Under the pieces are notes generated by a model. The model had not been told where the DNA came from and made no database searches. It saw only the letters and a list, made by a program, of their open reading frames with translations. This document shows, piece after piece, positions 1 through 8,655 of a stretch of DNA of 62,705 bases; the stretch's first letter is position 1; every line of letters begins with the position of its first letter. The stretch is taken from assembly GCA_022843465.1 (NCBI GenBank), contig JALHNO010000016.1:34728-97432 (forward strand), read 5' to 3'. The position numbers and the translations under genes were made by a program. The DNA is from Pseudomonadota bacterium. Its GTDB lineage: Bacteria; Pseudomonadota; Gammaproteobacteria; Xanthomonadales; Ahniellaceae.

Positions 1-314
1 GCCGCGCAGGAGCGCGGCCCTCCAACTTCGTGCTGCTTCCAATCCCGTGCCCGAGGAGGGCGTCGCTCCCGCGACGCCTGGTCATTACCGATAGGCCATG
101 CGCAATCAGACCGCGAGTCGTGATCGGAGGCCAGAAGCCAGAGCAGCCGCGCAGGAGCGCGGCCCTCCAACTTCGTGCTGCTTCCAATCCCGTGCCCGAG
201 GAGGGCGTCGCTCCCGCGACGCCTGGTCATTACCGATAGGCCATGCGCAATCAGACCGCGAGTCGTGATCGGAGGCCAGAAGCCAGAGCAGCCGCGCAGG
301 AGCGCGGCCTTCCA
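1..314. repeat. 145-bp tandem repeat with REP-like hairpins
   Basis: Two complete, seemingly identical 145-bp units (1-145 and 146-290) are followed by a third copy cut off at about 314. Each unit holds two short perfect hairpins led by GGAG. One is on the plus strand (55-78 in unit 1; arms GGCGTCGC/GCGACGCC), the other on the minus strand near the unit start (arms GCCGCGC/GCGCGGC). This is the layout of paired REP elements. The array runs off the left edge of the window, so its true copy number is unknown. It stops about 12 bp short of the stop codon of the next minus-strand gene. The short open frames across it are translated repeat, not genes. Confidence 0.9.
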
Positions 315-325
315 GCCGGGCTCGG

Positions 326-3300
326 TTACTCGCAAACCGTTCGACCCGGCCCGGAAAACTCCAGGCGCACGATCGATTTCTGTTGGCTGATGCCATCAAG
401 CGTGTACTGGAAACTGGCACGTTCACCATCGATAAAATCGATCCTTGCCGTCCCGACCTCGGGAACGGGGAACGTCGTTGCCGGTCCATTGATCAATGGG
501 TACGGCGTGCCCGACTGCGGTCGATTGAGCGGACCGCTGAAACTGCCATCGGGCTGGCGTTGCAAGAGGCCGGTGACCCACATCGACTTGCCATCGCTGG
601 CATAGGTGTACCAGCTCGCGAAGATCAGATTGCCGGCCTCGGTAAGGTGTATGCCCCAACCGGGCTGACTGGGCGTCCACCAGATGTCCGAATGATTGAG
701 TGCACCACTGCGCGATTCGGTGGTGAACCGGCATTGCGTCGTCGTGCCAAGATGCACCCGACTGAGGGTCTTGCTATGACTATGCCTTTCGATCTGGCTG
801 TCGTAGCGCAGTGTGTTTTCATCGATGCGCGTATAGCGGACCGTGCCCACATTGGTACCCGGTTGATAGGCCGGCCCATTGATCAGATTGAACGGCGTGC
901 CGTCGAACCGATAGGCATCGCCGAGATAGCTGCCATCGCTCTGACGCGCGGGCGTAGAGGTCATCCACACCGGTCGACCCTGTTGATCGTAGGTGTACCA
1001 GACCGGGAACAGCAGATCGCTCTGATGCGCGATCGACACGCCCCAGCCGCCCTCACCGGTCGTCGACCATAGTCCAGTCAGATTGGGCGGCGACAGGGGC
1101 GCGCCGAGTGGCCACAGCCAGGCGCCGCGTGAGCGCGTGAAGATGGCAAGCGTGGTATTGCCACGATCTACTACCAGATCCCAGATCATCACCGACGGCA
1201 GTCCACCACCAAACCGGAACCAGCGCGGCGACGCCGCGTCGATGTCCTCGGTGTAGTAGAGACCCCAGTCGGTGCCGGCAAAAACACGCTTCGGCTCGGC
1301 CGGGTCGAACTGCACCGCATTGACCGGTATGTTCGGCAGGTCGCCGCTGACATTGCGCCATTCGAAACTGGCGCACTCGTTCTGGCAGCGCAGATGGTAA
1401 ACGTGGCCCGGCGTGGTCGGCGTGTTCTGATCGAAACCGGCGATGCCGACCAGGGCGACCATCGAATCGGTCGGATGGATCTGTGCGTCCACCATCGGGC
1501 GATTTGGCAGCACGCGGTTGCCATCGGTGACATTGATCCAGGTCGCGGTGTTCGCACCGCGTCCGAGTCCGCGCGCCATCCAGACATTGCCGTCATTAGT
1601 GGCCGCGATGGCGCGGTTGCCGTCGGCCGGCGCGTGTTCCACCTTGTTGATGATCGAGAGGTCGTTGTTCAATGCGAGCATCTTGGTCAGGTCGGGACTG
1701 CTGATATACCAACTCGTACTGGGGATGCCTGCGCTGGTCGATTCCCACACGCGCGAGGTACCGACGAGCATGCGCTGGCATCCGCGCGCTGCCGGACAGG
1801 TGTCCTCACCGCCGTGCTTGTAGAGGTTGTAGGGCATCAGAAAGCCCCGGCGATCGTCGTTCCAGTCGTGCGTGGGCGTGACCACCGTATTGGCCGCGCC
1901 CGCGGGTCCCGTCTGCGACGCGCCGATGTAGCCGAACTGCGCGCTGTAGTACCAGCGTTGGCCGAACAGTGGCTCGACCTGAACCTGGATGCCATCGCCA
2001 CCCTGGCGCAGATTCCAGGTACCGGCATCGATACCCTGATTGCTGCCCCAGATTCGGGTCGATCCGCCATTGTCCTGGGCACCACCGCCCGCGGCATGCA
2101 GCAGTGCATCGGGCTGATTGAAGTTGGCGGTGATGTCACCCGAGTAGAACTCGATGGTGCTGGCACCGCCGTTGAGCGAGCTGAAATTGGGCTGCGCGGC
2201 CAGCGCATTCGCGCTGTAGTTCACGCCACCATCGTTGCCGATCAGCAGACGCTGTGGATCGTTGGCTACGAACGCACGGGCGTGGTTGTCGACATGCACG
2301 GTGCCGCGCTGGCCATTGTCGGTGCGGCCGTAGCCGCAACTGAGGTTGACGAAGGTGTTGCCACCGTCGACCGAGCGCCAGATATCGGTGGCGCTGAGAA
2401 ACACGACGTTGGGGTCGGTCGGACTGACGATCAGGCCCGCATTGTAACTCTGGAACAGCATGCCATTCTCGAACGACTCGCTCAGGCAGCCCTGGCTGAA
2501 GTCAGTGGGCTGGAGCGCAGCGCGGGTCCAACTGGTTCCGCCATCCTGACTGCGCCAGACGCCGACATTCTCTACCTGGGCATAGAGCACGCGATCATCG
2601 GAGGGCGCGATGGCGAGATCGATCCGCTTCAAAGGGTTCGGGTTCGCTGCTGGCGCAGAAATTCCGTTACCACTGTTGGCGAGCCAGCCGTTGTCGGAGC
2701 GGGAAATCAGTTGCCAGTCGTTGGGACACGCCGCGGTGGTCGGCCAACTGCCCCGATAGACACCATTGGCTCCGGACTGCAGCAGGTCCGGGCGCACGCT
2801 TGAGTTGCGCCCGAGCGCACCAACCGCCACGATCAGTTCAGACCCGCCCGCAGCGGAGGCGCGGCGCAACAGGCCGGTGACATCCTGGCGTTGCGTGGTG
2901 TGTGCATTGGTCAAACAAGGTCCGGTCCAGCCGGCACCACCATCCTGGCTGAAGTAGAGCCCCTGATTGGTTCCTACCGCGAGCCTCGCGCTGTCCAGCG
3001 GATCGACCAGCACGAAACTGATCGCGCGGTATTGCGGGAAATCGCCCACCGGTTGCGCATAGACAGGATTGAACACGTCCGCGCCGAGGACGCTCCAGCT
3101 CTCGCCGCCATCGCTGCTTTTCAGCAGCCCGCCGGCGCCAAAGGTGAAGGGCCGATTGCGGCGGAAATCGCCGGTACCCGCATAGATCAGATCGGGATTG
3201 CCTGGGTCCATCGCCAGCGCGCCGATGGAGATATTGGAAAGATACGGCGATTCGGTCTTCGGCTGCCAGATCGTGTCGGCACCGCAACAATTGGTAGTCT

Positions 3301-3781
3301 TCCACACACCACCGCCATCCGAACCGAACCAGGCGACGGCGGGGTTGGTCGGGTGTGTCATCAGCACATTCACCCGGCCGCCCACCTGGCCGAAGTTCAG
3401 ATCCACGTTGCCCCAATCCAGCGGCTGCGGCCCGATCGACGTGGCACGGCTGGGATCCAGCAGACCATCACCCAGGGTGAACGCCTTCTGCTGGGCGCTG
3501 GATGCCAGAGGCACGCTTTGCGCCCGCGCCTGCTCGCGCTGCAGATCCTTGCGCAACCACGAAGCCTGGAAATTCCCGGTCGGGTAACTCAGCCGCCAGT
3601 CCCAGTAATCGGAATCATGCGGGCTGGTGGCCCGGTGTGAATCGCGAATCGCCTGGCGCCGTGCATCCGCGGACTGCTGCGCATCCACGCGCACAACATC
3701 CTTCTGGCAGGCGGCAGACATCAACGTTGCGCCCAGCAGCATCAGCGCGCGCGAACAACTCGACAGGCTAGTGATAGACAT
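326..3781 (-). CDS. Exported beta-propeller (BNR/Asp-box) lipoprotein with two C-terminal GWG repeats
   Basis: A 1151-residue predicted exported protein of unknown function. The N-terminus is a hydrophobic signal followed by M-S-A-A-C at 21-25, a plausible lipobox. From about residue 130 to 880 there are repeated Asp-box motifs (SDGGGVWK, SSDGGESW, SQDGGAGW, SQDGGTSW, SVDGGNTF), typical of sialidase/VPS10-type beta-propellers. No catalytic signature of a sialidase is evident. The last 240 residues are two copies of a domain of about 115 residues with the pattern W..(G)GWG......W(Y)TY...G...W and a shared LINGPA segment, which I cannot name. It probably lies at the cell surface as a binding or structural protein. 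The stop codon is TAA at 326-328. It follows the terminator of the upstream minus-strand cluster, so it is likely a separate unit. Confidence 0.85.
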   Translation of the reverse strand: MSITSLSSCSRALMLLGATLMSAACQKDVVRVDAQQSADARRQAIRDSHRATSPHDSDYWDWRLSYPTGNFQASWLRKDLQREQARAQSVPLASSAQQKAFTLGDGLLDPSRATSIGPQPLDWGNVDLNFGQVGGRVNVLMTHPTNPAVAWFGSDGGGVWKTTNCCGADTIWQPKTESPYLSNISIGALAMDPGNPDLIYAGTGDFRRNRPFTFGAGGLLKSSDGGESWSVLGADVFNPVYAQPVGDFPQYRAISFVLVDPLDSARLAVGTNQGLYFSQDGGAGWTGPCLTNAHTTQRQDVTGLLRRASAAGGSELIVAVGALGRNSSVRPDLLQSGANGVYRGSWPTTAACPNDWQLISRSDNGWLANSGNGISAPAANPNPLKRIDLAIAPSDDRVLYAQVENVGVWRSQDGGTSWTRAALQPTDFSQGCLSESFENGMLFQSYNAGLIVSPTDPNVVFLSATDIWRSVDGGNTFVNLSCGYGRTDNGQRGTVHVDNHARAFVANDPQRLLIGNDGGVNYSANALAAQPNFSSLNGGASTIEFYSGDITANFNQPDALLHAAGGGAQDNGGSTRIWGSNQGIDAGTWNLRQGGDGIQVQVEPLFGQRWYYSAQFGYIGASQTGPAGAANTVVTPTHDWNDDRRGFLMPYNLYKHGGEDTCPAARGCQRMLVGTSRVWESTSAGIPSTSWYISSPDLTKMLALNNDLSIINKVEHAPADGNRAIAATNDGNVWMARGLGRGANTATWINVTDGNRVLPNRPMVDAQIHPTDSMVALVGIAGFDQNTPTTPGHVYHLRCQNECASFEWRNVSGDLPNIPVNAVQFDPAEPKRVFAGTDWGLYYTEDIDAASPRWFRFGGGLPSVMIWDLVVDRGNTTLAIFTRSRGAWLWPLGAPLSPPNLTGLWSTTGEGGWGVSIAHQSDLLFPVWYTYDQQGRPVWMTSTPARQSDGSYLGDAYRFDGTPFNLINGPAYQPGTNVGTVRYTRIDENTLRYDSQIERHSHSKTLSRVHLGTTTQCRFTTESRSGALNHSDIWWTPSQPGWGIHLTEAGNLIFASWYTYASDGKSMWVTGLLQRQPDGSFSGPLNRPQSGTPYPLINGPATTFPVPEVGTARIDFIDGERASFQYTLDGISQQKSIVRLEFSGPGRTVCE

Positions 3782-3993
3782 GGAAGCGCAGCCCCTCTCG
3801 TACCTTTCAGACGGACCGCAAGGGTAGAACGACGAGACTGAATCGGACAGGGCAGAGGTGCAGGCATGCCGTGGAATGAATTCTGGATTCGCGCCGAATG
3901 GAAGTTCTCATTGGTAATCCACGGCGGGCGCCGAAGGGTCTACAGCCAGACGCGCACAGTGTGCATCTGGCGCACAGCGGCGGCCCCAAAAAG

Positions 3994-4017
3994 AAAGGGC
4001 ACCCGAAGGTGCCCTTT
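3994..4017 (-). terminator. Rho-independent terminator of the anchor-protein gene
   Basis: A perfect 10-bp stem (3994-4003 with 4008-4017) encloses a CGAA tetraloop. Read on the minus strand it is followed by a T-rich tract, TTTCTTTTT. It lies 25 bp after the stop codon of the minus-strand gene at 4042-5625. Confidence 0.85.
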
Positions 4018-4041
4018 CAGTTCTTGCAAGGAGCTGTTGGA

Positions 4042-5625
4042 TCAGGCTTGGCGACGCAGCGCCATGCCGAGCAGACCCAGGCCGATCATCAGGCTGACGA
4101 GCAGGATCTTGCCTGCGTTGCCCATGGTCGGGATGACGCCGGAGACGCCGGTGCAGGCCAGGTTATAGCTAACCGGCGAGGCAGCGTTCGGGGCATCATG
4201 GTCGCAGGTCAGGGTACCGGTATTGGTCACGCCAGGAGCGGGAGCAACGCAGGAGACGCTGACCGACGAGCTGGCGCCGGCCGGAATGGTCAGCGGCATC
4301 GCGGTGGTCACCGTGAAGCCAGCCGAAGCCGTGCAGTTGCTGACGTTCAGCGCCTGCGTACCTGCCGCGTTGCTGACGGCCAGGGTGCCAACCACGGTGT
4401 CACCGGTGACGCCCGTGGCATTGATCGTGCCACCCGGGGACGGAGTCGACGCGAAGTTCGGCGCCGTGGTGCCTGCCGGGCAGGTGATCGTGGCGGTGAG
4501 CGCAGCCGGATCCGGGTCCGGAGTCGCGTTCTGTGCGCAGCTCAGGGTCGCGTTGACCGCTGCGGCCTGACGGACACAGGAGACACCGATGTCCGGTGCG
4601 TTGGGTCCGACGGTGGCCGGTGCAGTGATGGTGCGCGAACCACCGCCGGTGATCGCAAACGCGCTGGCGCCGGTGGCCGGAATCGTGCAGGTCAGCGCAA
4701 GGCTGGCGGTGGCGACACCTGCCGAATCAACGTTGACCGGCACGCTGCCGGTGGCGGTCTGGTTGATCACGCCTGCGGACGGCTGGGTGACGGTGCCGAG
4801 GCTGGCGGTTGGTGCAGTCGGGCCGGCAACGCCGACGCAATCGACGTTGTAGGTGACCGGGCTACCAGGGCTGGTGCCATCGTGGGTGAAGGAAAGGACC
4901 TGCGAGGTGGTACCCACCGCCGCTGCGGTACAGGAAATTGTGTAAGCAGTTCCAGCGCTGCCCTGGGCAATCGCCTGCGCGGTGCTGGGGGCGATGCTGA
5001 GCACGCCAGACAGTCCGGTGGGTGCGCCGACGTTAAGTGTTGAAAGAGCTTGACCGGAGTTGGTGATGGTCAGCGTACCCGTCGTGGCGCCGCCACCAAC
5101 GATGTCGTTGATCGTGATCGTGCTGGCAGGTGCGGGCACGGAGCTCAGGGCGGGCTGCGGGCCGGAATTTACCGTGACTTGACCGTTGGTCGTGGTTCCT
5201 GGCTCGGTTCCGCCGCCTTGATCAAAGAAGTTGGCTGCCATAAAGGTCAGCGGGGTTACTCCCAACGTGGTCCCGACATCAAACAAAATGGTGATCGTGC
5301 CCGCCCCCAGATCAACGGCCGCCGAATTGGCAGTCGCCGTACAGAGAATCTGGCCCGCCGCCGGGACGTTACAATTCAAGGTTCCACCCGGAATCGAGCC
5401 AGTAACCTCGGGGGTCGTGGTCGTCAATCTTGCCGCGTCATAGCGCAGGTCAAAATCGAAGCTGCCCGAGTCCGCGCCCGGCGTATAGCTTACGGTCGAG
5501 GCATGATCGACCTGACCCATGTTGGCGGTGGTCGTACTGGCCGTCAAATTCTGTGCGCTTGCCGCACCTGCAGCAAGAATGCCTGCGGCTGCGATCAAGG
5601 CCAGTGGATTCAAAATTCTGCGCAT
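4042..5625 (-). CDS. Exported cohesin-like/Ig-like protein with IPTL-CTERM-like anchor
   Basis: A 527-residue protein with a signal peptide ending ...GAASAQ. Residues about 30-140 resemble a cohesin fold, with F-D-F-D-L-R-Y-D followed later by GAGTITILFDV. Three Ig-like repeats of about 100 residues follow, of the HYDIN/ASPM or choice-of-anchor kind, each rich in T, S and A and containing paired Cys. The C-terminus reads I-P-T-M, then a hydrophobic helix, then RRQA: the three-part layout of IPTL/PEP-CTERM sorting signals, with Met where Leu is usual. This suggests a surface or outer-membrane anchor protein. I chose the ATG at 5625, 8 nt after AGGAG; an in-frame GTG at 5634 abuts that Shine-Dalgarno and is unlikely. 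It is the last gene of a minus-strand cluster with a cohesin-like and a dockerin-like gene. Confidence 0.8.
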   Translation of the reverse strand: MRRILNPLALIAAAGILAAGAASAQNLTASTTTANMGQVDHASTVSYTPGADSGSFDFDLRYDAARLTTTTPEVTGSIPGGTLNCNVPAAGQILCTATANSAAVDLGAGTITILFDVGTTLGVTPLTFMAANFFDQGGGTEPGTTTNGQVTVNSGPQPALSSVPAPASTITINDIVGGGATTGTLTITNSGQALSTLNVGAPTGLSGVLSIAPSTAQAIAQGSAGTAYTISCTAAAVGTTSQVLSFTHDGTSPGSPVTYNVDCVGVAGPTAPTASLGTVTQPSAGVINQTATGSVPVNVDSAGVATASLALTCTIPATGASAFAITGGGSRTITAPATVGPNAPDIGVSCVRQAAAVNATLSCAQNATPDPDPAALTATITCPAGTTAPNFASTPSPGGTINATGVTGDTVVGTLAVSNAAGTQALNVSNCTASAGFTVTTAMPLTIPAGASSSVSVSCVAPAPGVTNTGTLTCDHDAPNAASPVSYNLACTGVSGVIPTMGNAGKILLVSLMIGLGLLGMALRRQA

Positions 5626-5703
5626 TGCTCTCACTCCTGAATGAACTTGTTATTAGGGAAGGTGCCAGGAAATCTGCTTCGCTGTGCCCCACCGAACGGC
5701 GGA

Positions 5704-5728
5704 CTGCCTCGACCGGATGGCGAGGCAG
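5704..5728. other. Intergenic hairpin in the cohesin/dockerin cluster
   Basis: A perfect 8-bp inverted repeat (5704-5711 with 5721-5728, arms CTGCCTCG/CGAGGCAG) lies between the 154-residue gene and the anchor gene. No T-run follows on either strand, so it is more likely an mRNA-stability or processing hairpin than a terminator. Confidence 0.45.
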
Positions 5729-5785
5729 ATACCGCCCTGAGCAAAGGGCAGCGAACTACCCTAGGTCTCTGTACAACACACTTAC

Positions 5786-6250
5786 TTAGTCAGCCAAAAC
5801 CTTGGCAGTACCCGAAACACTGTTCGCGTTGTTGTCGCTGAACTCAGCGCCGACGACCTGAATCGACTGGCCCGCGTCCTTCGAGGCATTGCGACGCGAA
5901 TAGTAGATCGTCCCCACTTTGGTAACGCCCTGAGGCAGGGTGAGAGATGCTGAATCGCTGGAAGCAATCACGTACACGCTTCCCTTGACAACGGAGCAAC
6001 CACCCTGAAAGCCCTTCGGCAACTCCGCAACACAGCCGCCCAACTTGGCGCTGGAGTCAACCAGACCCGGAATATCGACGCGGAAGCTGAAACCGGCGAC
6101 TGAACCATCGGACACGATGTCGATTGCCAGAGCCGAGTTTTTCTGGTCCTTCGCCGAACTTACGTTGGTAACCATGACTTCGTTTGCGGTAGCCAGGGTC
6201 GCGGAGCACGCGAACACGCAGGCAGCAAAACTGATGAGTTGCGATTTCAT
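5786..6250 (-). CDS. Small exported cohesin-like protein
   Basis: A 154-residue protein with a clear signal peptide (MKSQLISFAAC...ATAN). The mature part is one beta-rich domain: alternating hydrophobic strands, V-A-G-F-S-F-R-V-D, two closely spaced Cys (GGCVAELPKGFQGGC) and VGTIYYS. This follows the order of cohesin domains (…GFSF…L…G…I…F), but the match is weak and judged by eye. It starts 8 nt after AGGAG and lies 31 bp downstream of the dockerin-like gene on the same strand, so the two are probably co-transcribed. It could be the receptor for that gene's dockerin, or simply a small exported protein with an Ig-like fold. Confidence 0.7.
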   Translation of the reverse strand: MKSQLISFAACVFACSATLATANEVMVTNVSSAKDQKNSALAIDIVSDGSVAGFSFRVDIPGLVDSSAKLGGCVAELPKGFQGGCSVVKGSVYVIASSDSASLTLPQGVTKVGTIYYSRRNASKDAGQSIQVVGAEFSDNNANSVSGTAKVLAD

Positions 6251-6281
6251 TAAAATTCTCCTGACAGTTGAAGCTGGTCAA

Positions 6282-7178
6282 TCAGATGTTCGGGAACGCG
6301 GCGCAGTCACCCTGCCCGGCGAGGAAGATGTTACGAACGCAGATGCTATCGCCCGAGTTCACCGCGCCATCTTCGTTGCAATCAGGATTACCTGCTGCCA
6401 GCGAGATCGCCAGCGTCTCGTTGCGGATGGCAATCTGATCACCGGAATTGCGAACCGTGTCCACATTGGCGTTACCGCGGCAAAGACGCGGGATGGCCGT
6501 GCTGCGGCGCGACTCATAGGCGTCGACCTGGACAGTACCGGTGGCAGCGCCTGCAACCCATCCCAAACGCACAAAGTCGGGGCCTGCAGCACCACCCGAT
6601 GAGCTGAAGCCAGTGAAGCTGGCGGTCGTAGCGGAGGTCGCAGCCGCACCCTGAACGCTGACATCCAGTGCGCCTGTAGCGCGCGTCCAACTCGTATGGA
6701 CATGGTAGAAGCGGTTGTTGACCGCGCTGCCTACAGCGCCGATCGGCGAAACGGTGCCGAACTGGTTTACCGCTTCAAACCGCTGGTCGGTGCGGTTGTA
6801 CTGGATCGAATACACCGAAATGCCCGGAGTTTCGATACTGCCCTCGCTTACGCGGTAGATCACCGGCGTACCCGTCGAGAAGTTCACGTGGGCATAAAAA
6901 CGGGAGATCAAGGTTCCCTCTGCCGACGGACTTCCGTCGTTTACGGTGCCGCCAATGGCAGCAACCCGGAGGCCGCAGACGCCCGAATAACGTGCTGAAG
7001 TGCCGCCGCCGCCACCATTGGGCTGACCCGCAACAACGGTGCCGGTCGTGGCGTTCGCACCACCCGCACCACCGGTAAGACCCGCGCCCCAGAGGCTGGT
7101 GCTGCAGGCAAAAGCTTGTGAACTTGCGAACAGGGCGAGGCCTGCGAGAGCAATCGACATATGCGACTTGCGGATCAT
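6282..7178 (-). CDS. Exported protein with C-terminal dockerin-like repeats
   Basis: A 298-residue protein with a signal peptide ending SSQAFA and a Cys immediately after. The middle (about 30-235) is a Gly/Ala/Ser-rich beta domain of unknown type. The last 60 residues hold two dockerin-like calcium-loop repeats. The second, DCNEDGAVNSGDS, fits D-x-N-x-D-G-x-x-N-x-x-D well; the first, GNANVDTVRNSGDQ, is degenerate. The pair is flanked by Cys (RLCRG... and GDCAAF). I chose the ATG at 7178 because GGAGG lies 6 nt upstream; longer in-frame starts at 7184 and 7235 have no proper Shine-Dalgarno. It is first in the minus-strand cluster that also encodes two cohesin-like proteins. Confidence 0.8.
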   Translation of the reverse strand: MIRKSHMSIALAGLALFASSQAFACSTSLWGAGLTGGAGGANATTGTVVAGQPNGGGGGTSARYSGVCGLRVAAIGGTVNDGSPSAEGTLISRFYAHVNFSTGTPVIYRVSEGSIETPGISVYSIQYNRTDQRFEAVNQFGTVSPIGAVGSAVNNRFYHVHTSWTRATGALDVSVQGAAATSATTASFTGFSSSGGAAGPDFVRLGWVAGAATGTVQVDAYESRRSTAIPRLCRGNANVDTVRNSGDQIAIRNETLAISLAAGNPDCNEDGAVNSGDSICVRNIFLAGQGDCAAFPNI

Positions 7179-7549
7179 GGACATCCTCCAATTTCCTAAG
7201 ACAAAGCGCGCCCAGACGGATGGGAGGGCGCACACGAGACCCCAACAGTGACGAAAGGTAACACCAATTCCTTACAGAAATAAAGCGTTTGCTCCACTCA
7301 TTTGGCGCAGTTGCTGAACTTCTGTGACGGCGGAACGGTCAAGTGCCAACCACTTGGCAGTTCCGGCCCAGGAACGGGGATCGCCCACCGCACCGCTGAC
7401 CTTCGACTGGTTCTTTTGAACGTCGTCGGAAGATAGAGACGGGGCCGGGTGGGGAAATCGGACAGTGGCGGAACTTTTGTTGATCGGGGCCCCGGGATCG
7501 ACGGCCGGGCAGCGGAAATTGGACCATGCGGCCGGGATTGAGTCCGTGG
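7179..7549. other. Intergenic leader without a recognised gene
   Basis: This stretch lies between the start of the dockerin-like gene and the 95-bp repeat array and should hold the promoter of the minus-strand cluster. I see no convincing -35/-10 pair. I also see no coding frame with a plausible start and ribosome site. Confidence 0.5.
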
Positions 7550-8582
7550 CCGGGCGCTTGGTGGGAGGCCCGCCTCGGGCCGACCGTGGTAGCGATCGAG
7601 ACCGCGGTCGCGCCCCTTGGGCGCTCCTACGGGGCGGGGCTGAGGCGGGCGCATTGTGGGAGGCCCGAGGCGGACCGACCGAGGTGTTGATCGAGACCGC
7701 GGTCGCGCCCCTTGGGCGCTCCTACAGGTTGAGGCTGAGGCGGGTGCTTGGTGGGAGGCCCGAGGCGGGCCGACCGTGGTGGTGATCGGGACTGCGGTCG
7801 CGCCCCTTGGGCGCTCCTACAGGTCGAGGCTGAGGCGGGCGCATTGTGGGAGGCCCGGGGCGGGCCGACCGTGGTGTTGATCGAGACTGCGGTCGCGCCC
7901 CTTGGGCGCTCCTACGGGGCGGGGCTGAGGCGGGCGCTTGGTGGGAGGCCCGAGGCGGGCCGACCGTGGTGGCGATCGGGACTACGGTCGCGCCCCTTGG
8001 GCGCTCCTACAGGTTGAGGCTGAGGCGGACGCATTGTGTGAGGCCCGAGGCGGGCCGACCGGGGTGTTGATCGATTCCGCGGTCGCGCCCCTTGGGCGCT
8101 CCTACAGGTCGAGGCTGAGGCGGGTGCTTGGTGCGAGGCCCGAGGCGGGCCGACCGTGGTGCTGATCGGGACCGCGGTCGCGCCCTTTGGGCGCTCCTAC
8201 AGGTCGGGGCTGAGGCGGGTGCTTGGTGGGAGGCCCGAGGCGGGCCGACCGTGGTGTTGATCGAGACTGCGGTCGCGCCCCTTGGGCGCTCCTACAGGTC
8301 GAGGCTGAGGCGGACGCATTGTGTGAGGCCCGAGGCGGGCCGACCGTGGTGGCGATCGAGACCGCGGTCGCGCCCCTTGGGCGCTCCTACAGGTCGAGGC
8401 TGAGGCGGGTGCTTGGTGGGAGGCCCGAGGCGGGCCGACTGTGGTGTTGATCGGGACTGCGGTCGCGCCCCTTGGGCGCTCCTACAGGTCGAGGCTGAGG
8501 CGGGTGCTTGGTGGGAGGCCCGAGGCGGGCCGACCGGGGTAGCGATCGAGACCGCGGTCGCGCCCCATGGGCGCTCCCACAT
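7550..8582. repeat. Tandem array of eleven 95-bp REP units
   Basis: The marker GCGCTCCTAC (last copy GCGCTCCCAC) recurs at 7621, 7716, 7811, 7906, 8001, 8096, 8191, 8286, 8381, 8476 and 8571, exactly 95 bp apart each time. Each unit carries on the minus strand a GTAGGAGC head followed by a hairpin with arms GCGCCC/GGGCGC. It also carries a second GC-rich palindromic stretch, with GGCCCG facing CGGGCC. Units differ by scattered point changes, in places alternating between two versions (GCATTGTG or GCTTGGTG before the GGGAGGCCC stretch). The Arg/Gly/Pro-rich open frames here are translated repeat. Confidence 0.95.
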
Positions 8583-8655
8583 GAGGATGCTGCGCGATCC
8601 CTGGGTTTCCGGGCTAGACTCGCAACCCTCACCTTCAGGATGAACGGCGCGATCA

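Noticed and set aside
7550-8582. A CRISPR array
   Set aside because: The whole 95-bp unit is repeated. There are no short identical repeats separated by unique spacers and no cas genes nearby.
7465-8643. A family of repeated Arg/Gly-rich small proteins
   Set aside because: They are shifted translations of the 95-bp REP units, with no ribosome sites and codon use unlike the real genes.
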